NCBI GenBank assembly: GCA_021812785.1
Contig: JAKAMR010000034.1
Span: 1 to 23,801, forward strand
Origin: Nitrospirota bacterium
GTDB lineage: Bacteria; Nitrospirota; Thermodesulfovibrionia; Thermodesulfovibrionales; JdFR-88
Direction of reading: 5' to 3'
Length of the DNA: 23,801 bases
The notes beneath the pieces were generated by a model. That model worked only from the letters and a program-made list of their open reading frames with translations. It made no database searches and was not told the DNA's origin. Within the stretch, counting starts at the first letter, position 1. Every line of letters begins with the position of its first letter. Both the position numbers and the translations under genes were made by a program. Below are positions 1-6,481 of the stretch, piece after piece.

Positions 1-1
1 C

Positions 2-679
2 GCCTTTGGCGGCAGCGCCAGGCGGGCAAGGGAGTTCGGCTTCGACGCCGTCCAGCTCCACGCGGCCCACGGGTATCTGATAAACCAGTTCCTTTCCCCC
101 CTTACCAACCGCAGGACGGATGAATACGGAGGGACGGTGGAGAACCGGTGCCGGTTCCTCATGGAAGTCTACAGGCGTGTCCGGCTTGATGCCGGTCCGG
201 ATTTCCCGGTCCTGGTCAAGTTAAACGGGTCTGACAACCTGGAGGGCGGCCTTGATATAAGCGATGCGCTCTTTGCGTCCCGCCTGCTTGACAGCGAAAA
301 GGTGGATGCCATAGAGGTAAGCGGCGGCACCGCCGCCTCGGGCGAAAAAGGCCCGGTGAGAATGAAGATAGATGGTCCGGAGCGGGAGGCTTATAATCTG
401 CCCTTCGCAGCCGGGATAAAAAAAGCGGTCCGCTGCCCTGTCATGTCGGTGGGCGGCTACAGGTCGCTTGAGGTCATTAAAAGGGCGGTGGCGGAGCACG
501 GGATGGATTATATCTCCATGTCGCGGCCCTTTATCAGGGAGCCCATGCTCATCAGCCGGTGGCAGGGGGGCGACCTATCCCGAGCTACGTGCATCTCCTG
601 CAACGGGTGCTTCAGGCCCGGGCTCAGGGAGGGCGGCATATACTGCGTGGTGGACAAAAAGAAAAAAGGAGCGTCATAG
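2..679 (+). CDS. NADH:flavin oxidoreductase (Old Yellow Enzyme family), 5' end missing
   Basis: FMN-dependent TIM-barrel oxidoreductase of the Old Yellow Enzyme family; the natural substrate cannot be told from sequence. The frame is open from base 2, so the start lies outside the window and 225 codons are visible before the TAG at 677-679. The first visible residues hold the family's signature block, with the HAAHGY motif (the paired His residues that bind the substrate carbonyl), QFLSPLTN and DEYGG. A later SVGGYRSLE segment and a SRPFIREP segment match the phosphate-binding end of the barrel. The C-terminus has a CISCNGC cysteine cluster, which is common in short OYE-like proteins of anaerobes. 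mqnD starts 5 bp downstream, so the two are probably co-transcribed. The family call is firm; the role is unknown. Confidence 0.9.
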   Translation, partial: AFGGSARRAREFGFDAVQLHAAHGYLINQFLSPLTNRRTDEYGGTVENRCRFLMEVYRRVRLDAGPDFPVLVKLNGSDNLEGGLDISDALFASRLLDSEKVDAIEVSGGTAASGEKGPVRMKIDGPEREAYNLPFAAGIKKAVRCPVMSVGGYRSLEVIKRAVAEHGMDYISMSRPFIREPMLISRWQGGDLSRATCISCNGCFRPGLREGGIYCVVDKKKKGAS

Positions 680-684
680 GTCTT

Positions 685-1578
685 GTGAAAGGCGGAAAAG
701 GACAAAAACTTTCACTTGGTTATTCTCCGTGCCCAAACGACACCGCCATCTTTTATGCGCTTGTGCACGGCAAGGTAAAGGCTGACGGCCTTTCGTTCGA
801 AGAGGGGCTTGAGGACGTGGAGGCGCTTAACCGGAAGGCGCTCAGCGGCCTCCTGGATGTTACCAAGATATCCTTTTACGCATACTGCCACATGAGAGAC
901 AAGTACGCGCTTTTGCGCTCGGGCGCCGCCCTTGGGAAGGGATGCGGTCCTCTTCTGGTGGGCAGGGAGCCTGCCGGCCCGGAAAGTCTTTTTAAAAAAG
1001 GCAGCCGCATTGCCATTCCGGGCGGGCTTACGACGGCAAATCTGCTTTTCATGCTCTACGGAGATTCGCTGGGCTGGCGGCCAAGTGACGGCAATATTGT
1101 CCCCATGCTTTTTTCAGACATCATGCCCGCCGTGAAGGAGGGCAGGGCCGATGCCGGCCTGGTAATACATGAGGGCCGCTTCACGTTTGAAAAATACGGG
1201 CTTCACCGCCTGCTGGACCTGGGCCGGTGGTGGGAAGATGTTACCGGGCTTCCAATTCCGCTTGGCGGCATCGCGGCAAAGCGTACGCTTGGGGAAGACA
1301 CGATAGCGGCGGTGCAGTCCGCCATCCGGGAGAGCATTCAATACACCCTGGAAAGGCCGCAGGAGGCAATGCTTTACATAAGACGGCACGCCCAGGAGAT
1401 GGAAGACTCCGTCATAAGCAGCCACATCGGACTTTATGTGAACGAGCACACCGTCTGGCTGAACCAGGAAGGGGAGCGGGCGATTGAAGAGCTGTTTGCA
1501 AGGGCGGAGCGGGCCGGCCTTGCAAAAGAACAGGAAACAGTAACAAAAAAAACCTCCGGAAGCTTTTTTATCGCCTAA
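685..1578 (+). CDS. mqnD: 1,4-dihydroxy-6-naphthoate synthase (MqnD)
   Basis: MqnD converts cyclic dehypoxanthinyl futalosine to 1,4-dihydroxy-6-naphthoate in the futalosine pathway to menaquinone, in the cytoplasm. The protein is 297 residues, normal for the family. It has the N-terminal LSLGYSPCPNDT signature (SPCPNDT at about residues 14-20) and the periplasmic-binding-protein-like fold typical of MqnA/MqnD. The frame is open well upstream of position 685, but homology begins just after it. GTG at 685 has AAAGGAG about 13 bases before it and follows the upstream stop by 5 bp, so I chose it. No other mqn genes are in the window, so the rest of the pathway is encoded elsewhere. The 3' end overlaps the convergent gene by 11 bp. 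Possession of this gene indicates menaquinone-based respiration. Confidence 0.93.
   Translation: MKGGKGQKLSLGYSPCPNDTAIFYALVHGKVKADGLSFEEGLEDVEALNRKALSGLLDVTKISFYAYCHMRDKYALLRSGAALGKGCGPLLVGREPAGPESLFKKGSRIAIPGGLTTANLLFMLYGDSLGWRPSDGNIVPMLFSDIMPAVKEGRADAGLVIHEGRFTFEKYGLHRLLDLGRWWEDVTGLPIPLGGIAAKRTLGEDTIAAVQSAIRESIQYTLERPQEAMLYIRRHAQEMEDSVISSHIGLYVNEHTVWLNQEGERAIEELFARAERAGLAKEQETVTKKTSGSFFIA
1545..1569 (-). terminator. Possible intrinsic terminator for the minus-strand membrane gene
   Basis: Read on the minus strand, the stop codon of the membrane gene runs into an imperfect A/T-rich stem (A6 at 1569-1564 with T6 at 1552-1547) around a TCCGGA loop, ending in T8. The element lies inside the last codons of mqnD, so it can serve only the minus-strand transcript; on the plus strand it would cut mqnD before its stop. 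The stem is weak. Confidence 0.4.
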
Positions 1579-2197
1579 GCAAGGAAGAAGGCCTGGGAAT
1601 GAACCGGGGCACTTTTTTCATGTATTTTCTGTAGTCCTGACCAAAGCGCTTTATGAGCCTCCTTTCCTCGATGAAAGCGCCATAGATGAAATAGAGGTCG
1701 GCCAGCACGGTGACGGTAAGCCAGTTTACGGTTATCACTGGTATGAAAGTAAATATCAATATTCCGGCCGTGTACAGGGGATGGCGGATCATCCCGTAAA
1801 GTCCGCCCGTGGACAGCCGCTGACTGATCCCTTCGGCGTCCCCGGAGGGCGGTTCGCCTTTCATGTGCCTTATTGCCTGCCTGAGTCCGATGAACTCCAT
1901 CGAATCCATCATGGAAAATGTGGCCAGGCCAAGGAGAAGTCCAAAGAACTGAAGGAGCCCCATTACGGCCATCACCATGCCGGGTGGAGACCATAGCACC
2001 TTATCGGGCAGCATGGAGATAAGCCCGAAAGCGGCAAGGGAAGCCGCAGCCGATACTAGCACATATATGAGCCTGTAAAACGCCTTCACGAACCTTGGCC
2101 CTGTCAGACGGGCGGTCAGGTCTTTGGTGCGGTCCGCGGCAAGCAGGCTGTGCAGGAGCGCAAAACAGGCCATTATAAGGGCAACGGTCAGTATCAT
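1568..2197 (-). CDS. Isoprenylcysteine carboxyl methyltransferase-like (ICMT/NnrU-type) membrane protein
   Basis: A 209-residue polytopic membrane protein. Hydrophobic stretches at about residues 1-20, 38-65, 72-96 and 140-170 suggest four to five spans. Near the C-terminus are the features of the ICMT/PEMT superfamily: a MIRHPLYTAG block (RHPxY) at about 137-146, then EERRLIKRFG and DYRKYMKKVPRFIP. In this superfamily these residues form the SAM and substrate pocket. The N-terminal LLHSLLA stretch and the YRLIYVLVS segment resemble NnrU-like members. The substrate is unknown, and bacterial relatives are usually annotated only as methyltransferase family protein. ATG at 2197 has no clear Shine-Dalgarno sequence. 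The gene is divergent from dinB (52 bp apart) and convergent with mqnD. Confidence 0.75.
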   Translation of the reverse strand: MILTVALIMACFALLHSLLAADRTKDLTARLTGPRFVKAFYRLIYVLVSAAASLAAFGLISMLPDKVLWSPPGMVMAVMGLLQFFGLLLGLATFSMMDSMEFIGLRQAIRHMKGEPPSGDAEGISQRLSTGGLYGMIRHPLYTAGILIFTFIPVITVNWLTVTVLADLYFIYGAFIEERRLIKRFGQDYRKYMKKVPRFIPRPSSLLRR

Positions 2198-2237
2198 TTT
2201 CAGTGTTTATTCCAAAAAACTATGCGTTCCATTTGAT

Positions 2238-2243
2238 TATACT
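2238..2243 (+). promoter_or_regulatory. Possible -10 element of a leaderless dinB transcript
   Basis: TATACT lies exactly six bases before the dinB ATG, and no Shine-Dalgarno sequence is present. If it is the -10 box, transcription would begin at or next to the start codon. No good -35 box is visible 16-18 bp upstream. The same arrangement recurs at other genes in this window. Confidence 0.4.
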
Positions 2244-2249
2244 GGAATT

Positions 2250-3302
2250 ATGGACGGTAAGGCATGCACTATACTGCACGTGGACATGGACGCCTTTTTT
2301 GCATCGGTGGAGATGCTGAGGCGGCCGGAGCTGAAGGGAAGGCCGGTTGTCATCGGCGGGGACGGAGACCCCACGAAGCGAGGGGTCGTGTCCACCGCTT
2401 CCTATGAAGCCAGGAAATTCGGGGTCCATTCCGCTATGCCTTTGAGGACCGCGCTAAAACTGTGCCCTGCCTGCATCTTCCTGCCGGTGGATTATAACGA
2501 GTACTCGAGGGTTTCCGTAAAGATAAAAAAAATACTCTTCGAGGTAAGCCCGCTTATGGAGGATGTGGGGATCGACGAGGCATACCTGGACATATCATCA
2601 CGGCCCGGGCCGCCCGAGGAGACGGCCATGCTGATAAAAGAGCGGGTATTTCGCGAGACGGGGCTTACCTGCTCCGTGGGCATCGCGCCAAACAAGCTGT
2701 TGGCAAAGATGGCGTCCGACCTGCAAAAGCCGGATGGGCTTACCATCATACGGATGGAAGACGTGGAGAGGCTGATATGGCCCCTCGGGGCGAGGAAACT
2801 TCCGGGCGTAGGGCCAAAAACGGAGGCCTGTCTGAAGGAACTTGGCATAAACACGATCGGTGACATTGCGGCAAAGGGGCTCGAATGGCTGCAGGACCGG
2901 CTTGGCAAGTCTTTCGGCCTGTACCTCTATGACGCCTCAAGAGGCATACATGAAAGCCCCATCATCACTGAATGGCAGCCAAAGTCCATAAGCAGGGAGG
3001 AGACCTTCGAGCTTGACGTAAGCGAATGGCAGGCAGTGGCAAGGTCCCTCGCCTTTCTTTTGAGGGACGTGGCCGGCTCCATGCGTGAGGGAGGCTACGA
3101 GGCAAGGACCGTGACCGTAAAGATCAGGTTCGGGGATTTCAGTACCCTGACAAGGGCAAGGACGCTTGCCTCGTGGACTGACGACCTGGACGTCCTGAGG
3201 AAGGCCGCATTCGAATGCCTGGGCCGCATGGAGCTTAAGAAGAAGGTGAGGCTTGTTGGCGCAAGGGTGACCGGCCTCAGAAGAAAAAGTAAGGGTGGTT
3301 GA
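2250..3302 (+). CDS. dinB: DNA polymerase IV (Y-family translesion polymerase)
   Basis: Error-prone, exonuclease-free polymerase that copies past damaged template bases. At 350 residues it matches the length of E. coli DinB. Palm-domain motifs are complete: HVDMDAFFASVE (metal-binding Asp12), YEARKFGVHSAMP (about residues 52-64) and VGIDEAYLD with catalytic Asp109/Glu110. A helix-hairpin-helix thumb (LPGVGPKTEACLKELG) and a C-terminal little-finger domain follow. The frame is open upstream of 2250, but that part overlaps the divergent gene and lacks homology, so ATG 2250 is preferred. No LexA-like operator is obvious upstream. The stop codon overlaps the promoter of the following operon. Confidence 0.96.
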   Translation: MDGKACTILHVDMDAFFASVEMLRRPELKGRPVVIGGDGDPTKRGVVSTASYEARKFGVHSAMPLRTALKLCPACIFLPVDYNEYSRVSVKIKKILFEVSPLMEDVGIDEAYLDISSRPGPPEETAMLIKERVFRETGLTCSVGIAPNKLLAKMASDLQKPDGLTIIRMEDVERLIWPLGARKLPGVGPKTEACLKELGINTIGDIAAKGLEWLQDRLGKSFGLYLYDASRGIHESPIITEWQPKSISREETFELDVSEWQAVARSLAFLLRDVAGSMREGGYEARTVTVKIRFGDFSTLTRARTLASWTDDLDVLRKAAFECLGRMELKKKVRLVGARVTGLRRKSKGG

Positions 3303-3328
3303 CATAGTCAATTTGGGTTTTTTATACT
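3299..3328 (+). promoter_or_regulatory. Sigma-70 type promoter for the magnesium-transport operon
   Basis: TTGACA at 3299-3304, an 18-bp spacer and TATACT at 3323-3328 form a near-consensus promoter. The -35 box covers the dinB stop codon. Transcription would begin near 3335, leaving an untranslated leader of about 300 nt before the permease ATG at 3638. The -35 region is also a small palindrome, TTGAC-ATA-GTCAA (3299-3311). Confidence 0.7.
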
Positions 3329-3555
3329 GTTGTTCAAACCTCAAATAAATCCCATTCAAGGAGGTGTCAATGGACGGCGACCCAAGTAGTCACTGTAGTT
3401 ACGGAAATATACTGACGGGCGTGGTGGCGTGTCCATCGTGCACCTTACCCTGAAAGCTCTCTGACACCTGCCCGTTCCCGTCTTTTTTCGCCGTAACCTC
3501 TTTGGGCATCCGGCCGCTTTTTTACCGGTATTTTTATTTTTTTGGAACAAGAAGG

Positions 3556-3587
3556 GCTTCAGGAATTTCTGAAGCGCTGATTTTTTT
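3556..3587 (+). terminator. Intrinsic terminator-like hairpin (attenuator) in the leader
   Basis: GCTTCAG (3556-3562) pairs perfectly with CTGAAGC (3569-3575) around a 6-nt loop. T7 at 3581-3587 follows after a short gap that can partly extend the stem. It lies between the promoter and the permease gene with no gene ending before it, so if functional it would act as an attenuator. Transcripts of dinB could also end here. Confidence 0.55.
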
Positions 3588-3606
3588 GCGAGGATGCGCA
3601 GGATTA

Positions 3607-3624
3607 CTGATAAATTTTTATCAG
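3607..3624 (+). promoter_or_regulatory. CTGATA...TATCAG palindrome next to the permease ribosome binding site
   Basis: CTGATA (3607-3612) and TATCAG (3619-3624) form an inverted repeat that ends in the AGGAAGGGG ribosome binding site of the permease gene. It may act as an RNA hairpin limiting ribosome access or as a DNA operator. A weak second promoter (TTGCGA, 16 bp, TGATAA) would place its -10 box in this palindrome. A close copy precedes ald. Confidence 0.4.
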
Positions 3625-3637
3625 GAAGGGGTGAACA

Positions 3638-4906
3638 ATGAATTTTTTTGCAAGGCTGTATTATCGATACCGGAGAATAATAAAGGCGGTCAGCCTTTTT
3701 TTGATCATCTCGGGACCGGGCATTATAGTGATGATAGCCGACAACGATGCAGGCGGCATCACTACATATGCGGCCACCGGCGCAAAATACGGATATAACC
3801 TGATATGGCTTATAGTGCTGCTTGTGCCGGTCTGCTATTACGTTCAGGAAATGACGGTGCGGCTTGGCGCCGTGACAAAGCGGGGCCATGCCGAGGCCAT
3901 ATTCGAAGGATTCGGGTCTTTCTGGGGCTGGTTCTCGCTTGCCGACCTGATGGTCGTGAACTGGCTTACCATGGTGACCGAGTTTATCGGCATGGCGGCC
4001 GCTCTCAAAATTTTTGGTGTTTCTCCATATATCACCGTAATTGGCATCTGCGTGATCATGGGCATCATGGTTTTAAACGGAAGCTACTGGACATGGGAGA
4101 AGATCACGCTGCTTTTTTGCGCGATGAATCTGATCTATATTCCTGGCGCTTTTATGGTCCATCCGTCCGTGACGGATATAGTTTACCAAGGGATCGTGCC
4201 CAATTTCCCGGGCGGGTTGAATAACGACCTTTTCTTTTTCCTCATGGCCAATATAGGGACCACCATAGCCCCCTGGATGCTCTTTTTTCAGCAAAGCTCG
4301 GTGGTGGACAAGTCTCTTAAGGAGAAGGACATACCCTGGGGCAGGGTGGATACGTACGTTGGTTCTTTTCTCACCGGCGTGGTCGCCATCTTCATCATCA
4401 TTGTTACGGGCACCGTGCTGAAAGGGATCAATATAGAAGATGCGGCCCAGGCTTCCGTGATGCTCATGAAAATCAACAAATATGTAGGGACTTTTATGGC
4501 CATCGGACTCTTTGATGCCGGTTTTCTGGGCGCGATATGTATTTCCCTGGCCAGCTCATGGGCATTTGGAGAAGTATTTGGCTGGGCGCATTCACTGAAT
4601 TACAAGATAAAAGAGGCCCCCTGGTTCTACGGGCTCTATTTCTTGCTATTGATTACTGCAGGCATAGTGGTGCTCATCCCCAAGGCCCCTTTGGTGCTTA
4701 TAACCCTTTTCGTTCAGGTCGTGGCCGTGACCCTGCTGCCCGCCGCGCTGGTTTTTTTGATACTGCTTTTAAATAATAAAAAGACCATGGGCGAATATAC
4801 CAACACGCTGTCGCAAAACATTATCAATGTGGCGATAGTGGTGGCGATCATCATAATATCTAGCATATATGGTGTGAGCACGATGTTTCCTAATGTGCTT
4901 AAATAG
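3638..4906 (+). CDS. NRAMP-related magnesium transporter (NRMT-type permease)
   Basis: Inner-membrane permease of the NRAMP/SLC11 family, 422 residues, about 11 hydrophobic segments. The family's metal site on helix 1 is normally DPGN; here it is DAGG (residues 37-40), so the metal-binding Asn is Gly. On helix 6 the usual Met-Pro-His is Ala-Pro-Trp, in TTIAPW at 208-213. Loss of the Asn and of the soft Met ligand is the published signature of NRMT proteins, which move Mg2+ instead of Mn2+ or Fe2+. The next two genes, one with an MgtE-type sensor domain, support magnesium. The start has a good binding site (AGGAAGGGG). The small ORF downstream begins 15 bp after the stop. The family call is firm; Mg2+ specificity is inferred from the residues and context. 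Confidence 0.88.
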   Translation: MNFFARLYYRYRRIIKAVSLFLIISGPGIIVMIADNDAGGITTYAATGAKYGYNLIWLIVLLVPVCYYVQEMTVRLGAVTKRGHAEAIFEGFGSFWGWFSLADLMVVNWLTMVTEFIGMAAALKIFGVSPYITVIGICVIMGIMVLNGSYWTWEKITLLFCAMNLIYIPGAFMVHPSVTDIVYQGIVPNFPGGLNNDLFFFLMANIGTTIAPWMLFFQQSSVVDKSLKEKDIPWGRVDTYVGSFLTGVVAIFIIIVTGTVLKGINIEDAAQASVMLMKINKYVGTFMAIGLFDAGFLGAICISLASSWAFGEVFGWAHSLNYKIKEAPWFYGLYFLLLITAGIVVLIPKAPLVLITLFVQVVAVTLLPAALVFLILLLNNKKTMGEYTNTLSQNIINVAIVVAIIIISSIYGVSTMFPNVLK

Positions 4907-4921
4907 GGGAGATAAAAAATA

Positions 4922-5098
4922 ATGATAAAGAATTTTTTTAAACATAATTACGCAAAGATTCGTGAGATCAACAAAAAATATGCGCACCCCAACGTGGAGA
5001 TGTCTAAAGGGGTCAAAATTTCTTTATTGTTCCTCAGGCTCTATTTGATTTTCCTGGTATGTCTGCTGTTTTATAAATTCATAACTCTCGTGCAATAG
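4922..5098 (+). CDS. 58-residue single-span membrane protein, possible permease accessory subunit
   Basis: A short ORF between the permease and the MgtE-like gene, with GGGGAG ten bases before its ATG and intergenic gaps of 15 and 16 bp, which is good evidence that it is translated as part of the operon. The N-terminal 30 residues are polar and basic (MIKNFFKHNYAKIREINKKY, then AHPNVEMSKG). Residues about 33-56 are strongly hydrophobic (SLLFLRLYLIFLVCLLFYKF), giving one transmembrane helix followed by a few residues. By the positive-inside rule the N-terminus should be cytoplasmic. I do not recognise the family. From its position it may be a small subunit or regulator linking the permease to the soluble sensor; that is inference. 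Confidence 0.72.
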   Translation: MIKNFFKHNYAKIREINKKYAHPNVEMSKGVKISLLFLRLYLIFLVCLLFYKFITLVQ

Positions 5099-5114
5099 GG
5101 GGGGTGATAAGGAC

Positions 5115-6392
5115 ATGTACACCGTGAACGAAAAAAACCACGAACTGGCCGGGTCCGTTTATTTTCTTAGCGACCTGATCGGCATAAAGATACTCAATAA
5201 TGAAAAGAAAATCGGGAAGCTGCGCGATATAGCCATACGCGAGCACGAGAAACTTCCTACAGTGACCCATTTGTATGTGGCCCGCCCTTTCGGCCATAAG
5301 CCGCTAATGGTGCCCTGGGAGCGGGTATCCAGCATAAACCCGTGCCGCATCACGGTTGATCTGGATTCCCTTGAAAAATATGAAGGCGAACCGGCAGAGT
5401 CCCAGGTGTTGCTGAATGACCACATTCTGGACAAGAAAGTTATCGATATGGATGACAACGAGGTTGATGTTGTCTATGATGTGAAACTTGTTCTTCGCAA
5501 CCGCGTCCTTTATGTTACGGATGTCGATTTCAGCCGTTATGCGTTGTTCAAAAGACTGGGCCTTAAGCCAATTATGAAATTGCTTTTTAGCGGCACTAAT
5601 CTGCTTAAGAAAGAGACCCTGTCATGGTCCTATGTCCAGCCGCTCCCGGAGGATATAGGCAGATTCAGGGGGGCCGTCAAGCTGAGGATACTTAAGGAAA
5701 AACTTTCTGATATTAATCCGATCGACCTGGCCGACATCCTGGAAGAACTGAGCGAGGAACAGCGGCTTGCCATATTCAATGAGCTGGAGACAGGGCATGC
5801 ATCAGATACCCTGGAAGAGATCGAACCAAGGGTACAAAGGACATTGATATCATCCATCAAGAAGGAAAGGGCGGCAGAGCTTATAAATGACATGACACCC
5901 GCTCAGGCGGCGGATATCCTTTCCATTCTGCCTGCGGCGGAGGCCGATGGGATACTTGAGTTAATAGATAAAGAGAATGCACACAAGATACAGCATTTGC
6001 TTGACAAGCAGGAGGAGAAAATCACTAATTTGACCACATCACACTTCATCAAACTTCCTCCTGATACCACGGTTAGCCAGGTGCTTTCTCAATTTAAAGA
6101 CATGGCAAAAGACAAGGACGAGATCGCGTATATCTATGTAGCCGGTGAAAAAGACACATTGGTTGGGGTCCTGGACATAAAAGAGGTGCTTCAGGCCGAG
6201 CTTAACGATAAGCTTTCTGACATAATGACAACCAGCGTTATCAGCTTAAAGCCGGACAATACGCTTGATGAGGCGGCTGAAATGTTTGCCCGTTACAACT
6301 TCCGCTCCATCCCGGTTACAGATGAAAATGAAGTGATATTGGGCATTATCCTTTATCGTGACGTCATGAACCTAAAACACCGGTTTGTCTGA
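5115..6392 (+). CDS. Soluble MgtE-N/CBS magnesium-sensor protein with PRC-barrel-like N-terminus
   Basis: A 425-residue protein without any transmembrane segment. Two PRC-barrel-like repeats seem to fill residues about 15-90 (DLIGIKILNNEKKIGKLRDI) and 100-165 (DKKVIDMDDNEVDVVYDVKL). Residues about 200-305 match the helical MgtE N domain (IDLADILEELSEEQ; DMTPAQAADILSILP). Residues about 312-425 are a CBS pair (VGVLDIKEVL; LGIILYRDVMNL). In MgtE channels the N and CBS domains bind cytosolic Mg2+ and close the pore. Here the channel domain is absent, so the protein likely regulates the neighbouring NRAMP-type permease in trans. Start: GGGGGTGATAAGG precedes ATG 5115. Domain assignment is good; the regulatory role is inference. 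Confidence 0.85.
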   Translation: MYTVNEKNHELAGSVYFLSDLIGIKILNNEKKIGKLRDIAIREHEKLPTVTHLYVARPFGHKPLMVPWERVSSINPCRITVDLDSLEKYEGEPAESQVLLNDHILDKKVIDMDDNEVDVVYDVKLVLRNRVLYVTDVDFSRYALFKRLGLKPIMKLLFSGTNLLKKETLSWSYVQPLPEDIGRFRGAVKLRILKEKLSDINPIDLADILEELSEEQRLAIFNELETGHASDTLEEIEPRVQRTLISSIKKERAAELINDMTPAQAADILSILPAAEADGILELIDKENAHKIQHLLDKQEEKITNLTTSHFIKLPPDTTVSQVLSQFKDMAKDKDEIAYIYVAGEKDTLVGVLDIKEVLQAELNDKLSDIMTTSVISLKPDNTLDEAAEMFARYNFRSIPVTDENEVILGIILYRDVMNLKHRFV

Positions 6393-6481
6393 GCCTGTTT
6401 CTGACCGGTTTGAGGCCGGTGCCTCCTCCCCTTGACGAAAGCCTGCCCGTATTGGATACTAACGGGATGGAAACGACGGAC

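Larger units (their letters stand above)
3335..3637 (+). ncRNA. Long structured 5' leader, candidate cis-regulatory RNA of unknown class
   Basis: No ORF of note lies in this roughly 300-nt leader. A perfect 8-bp helix joins 3362-3369 (AGGTGTCA) to 3462-3469 (TGACACCT). Directly inside it, 3370-3375 (ATGGAC) pairs with 3431-3436 (GTCCAT). Inside that, an arm is possible from 3381-3383/3417-3419, 3389-3392/3413-3416 and 3395-3397/3410-3412. A competing pairing is available: GACGGG at 3414-3419 matches CCCGTC at 3477-3482, which is followed at once by U6. The nested helices, the alternative pairing with a U-tract and the metal-transport operon downstream are what a metal-sensing riboswitch would show. 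I could not match it to the M-box (ykoK), yybP-ykoY or NiCo consensus from memory, so the class is unassigned. Confidence 0.5.

Noticed and set aside
3335..3637. M-box (ykoK), yybP-ykoY, NiCo or cobalamin riboswitch in the permease leader
   Set aside because: The conserved blocks of these classes, as I remember them, are not present; kept as an unassigned structured leader.
3638..4906. MntH, a manganese/iron NRAMP transporter
   Set aside because: The metal-site Asn and Met are replaced by Gly and Ala, and the operon has an MgtE-type sensor; magnesium is the better call.
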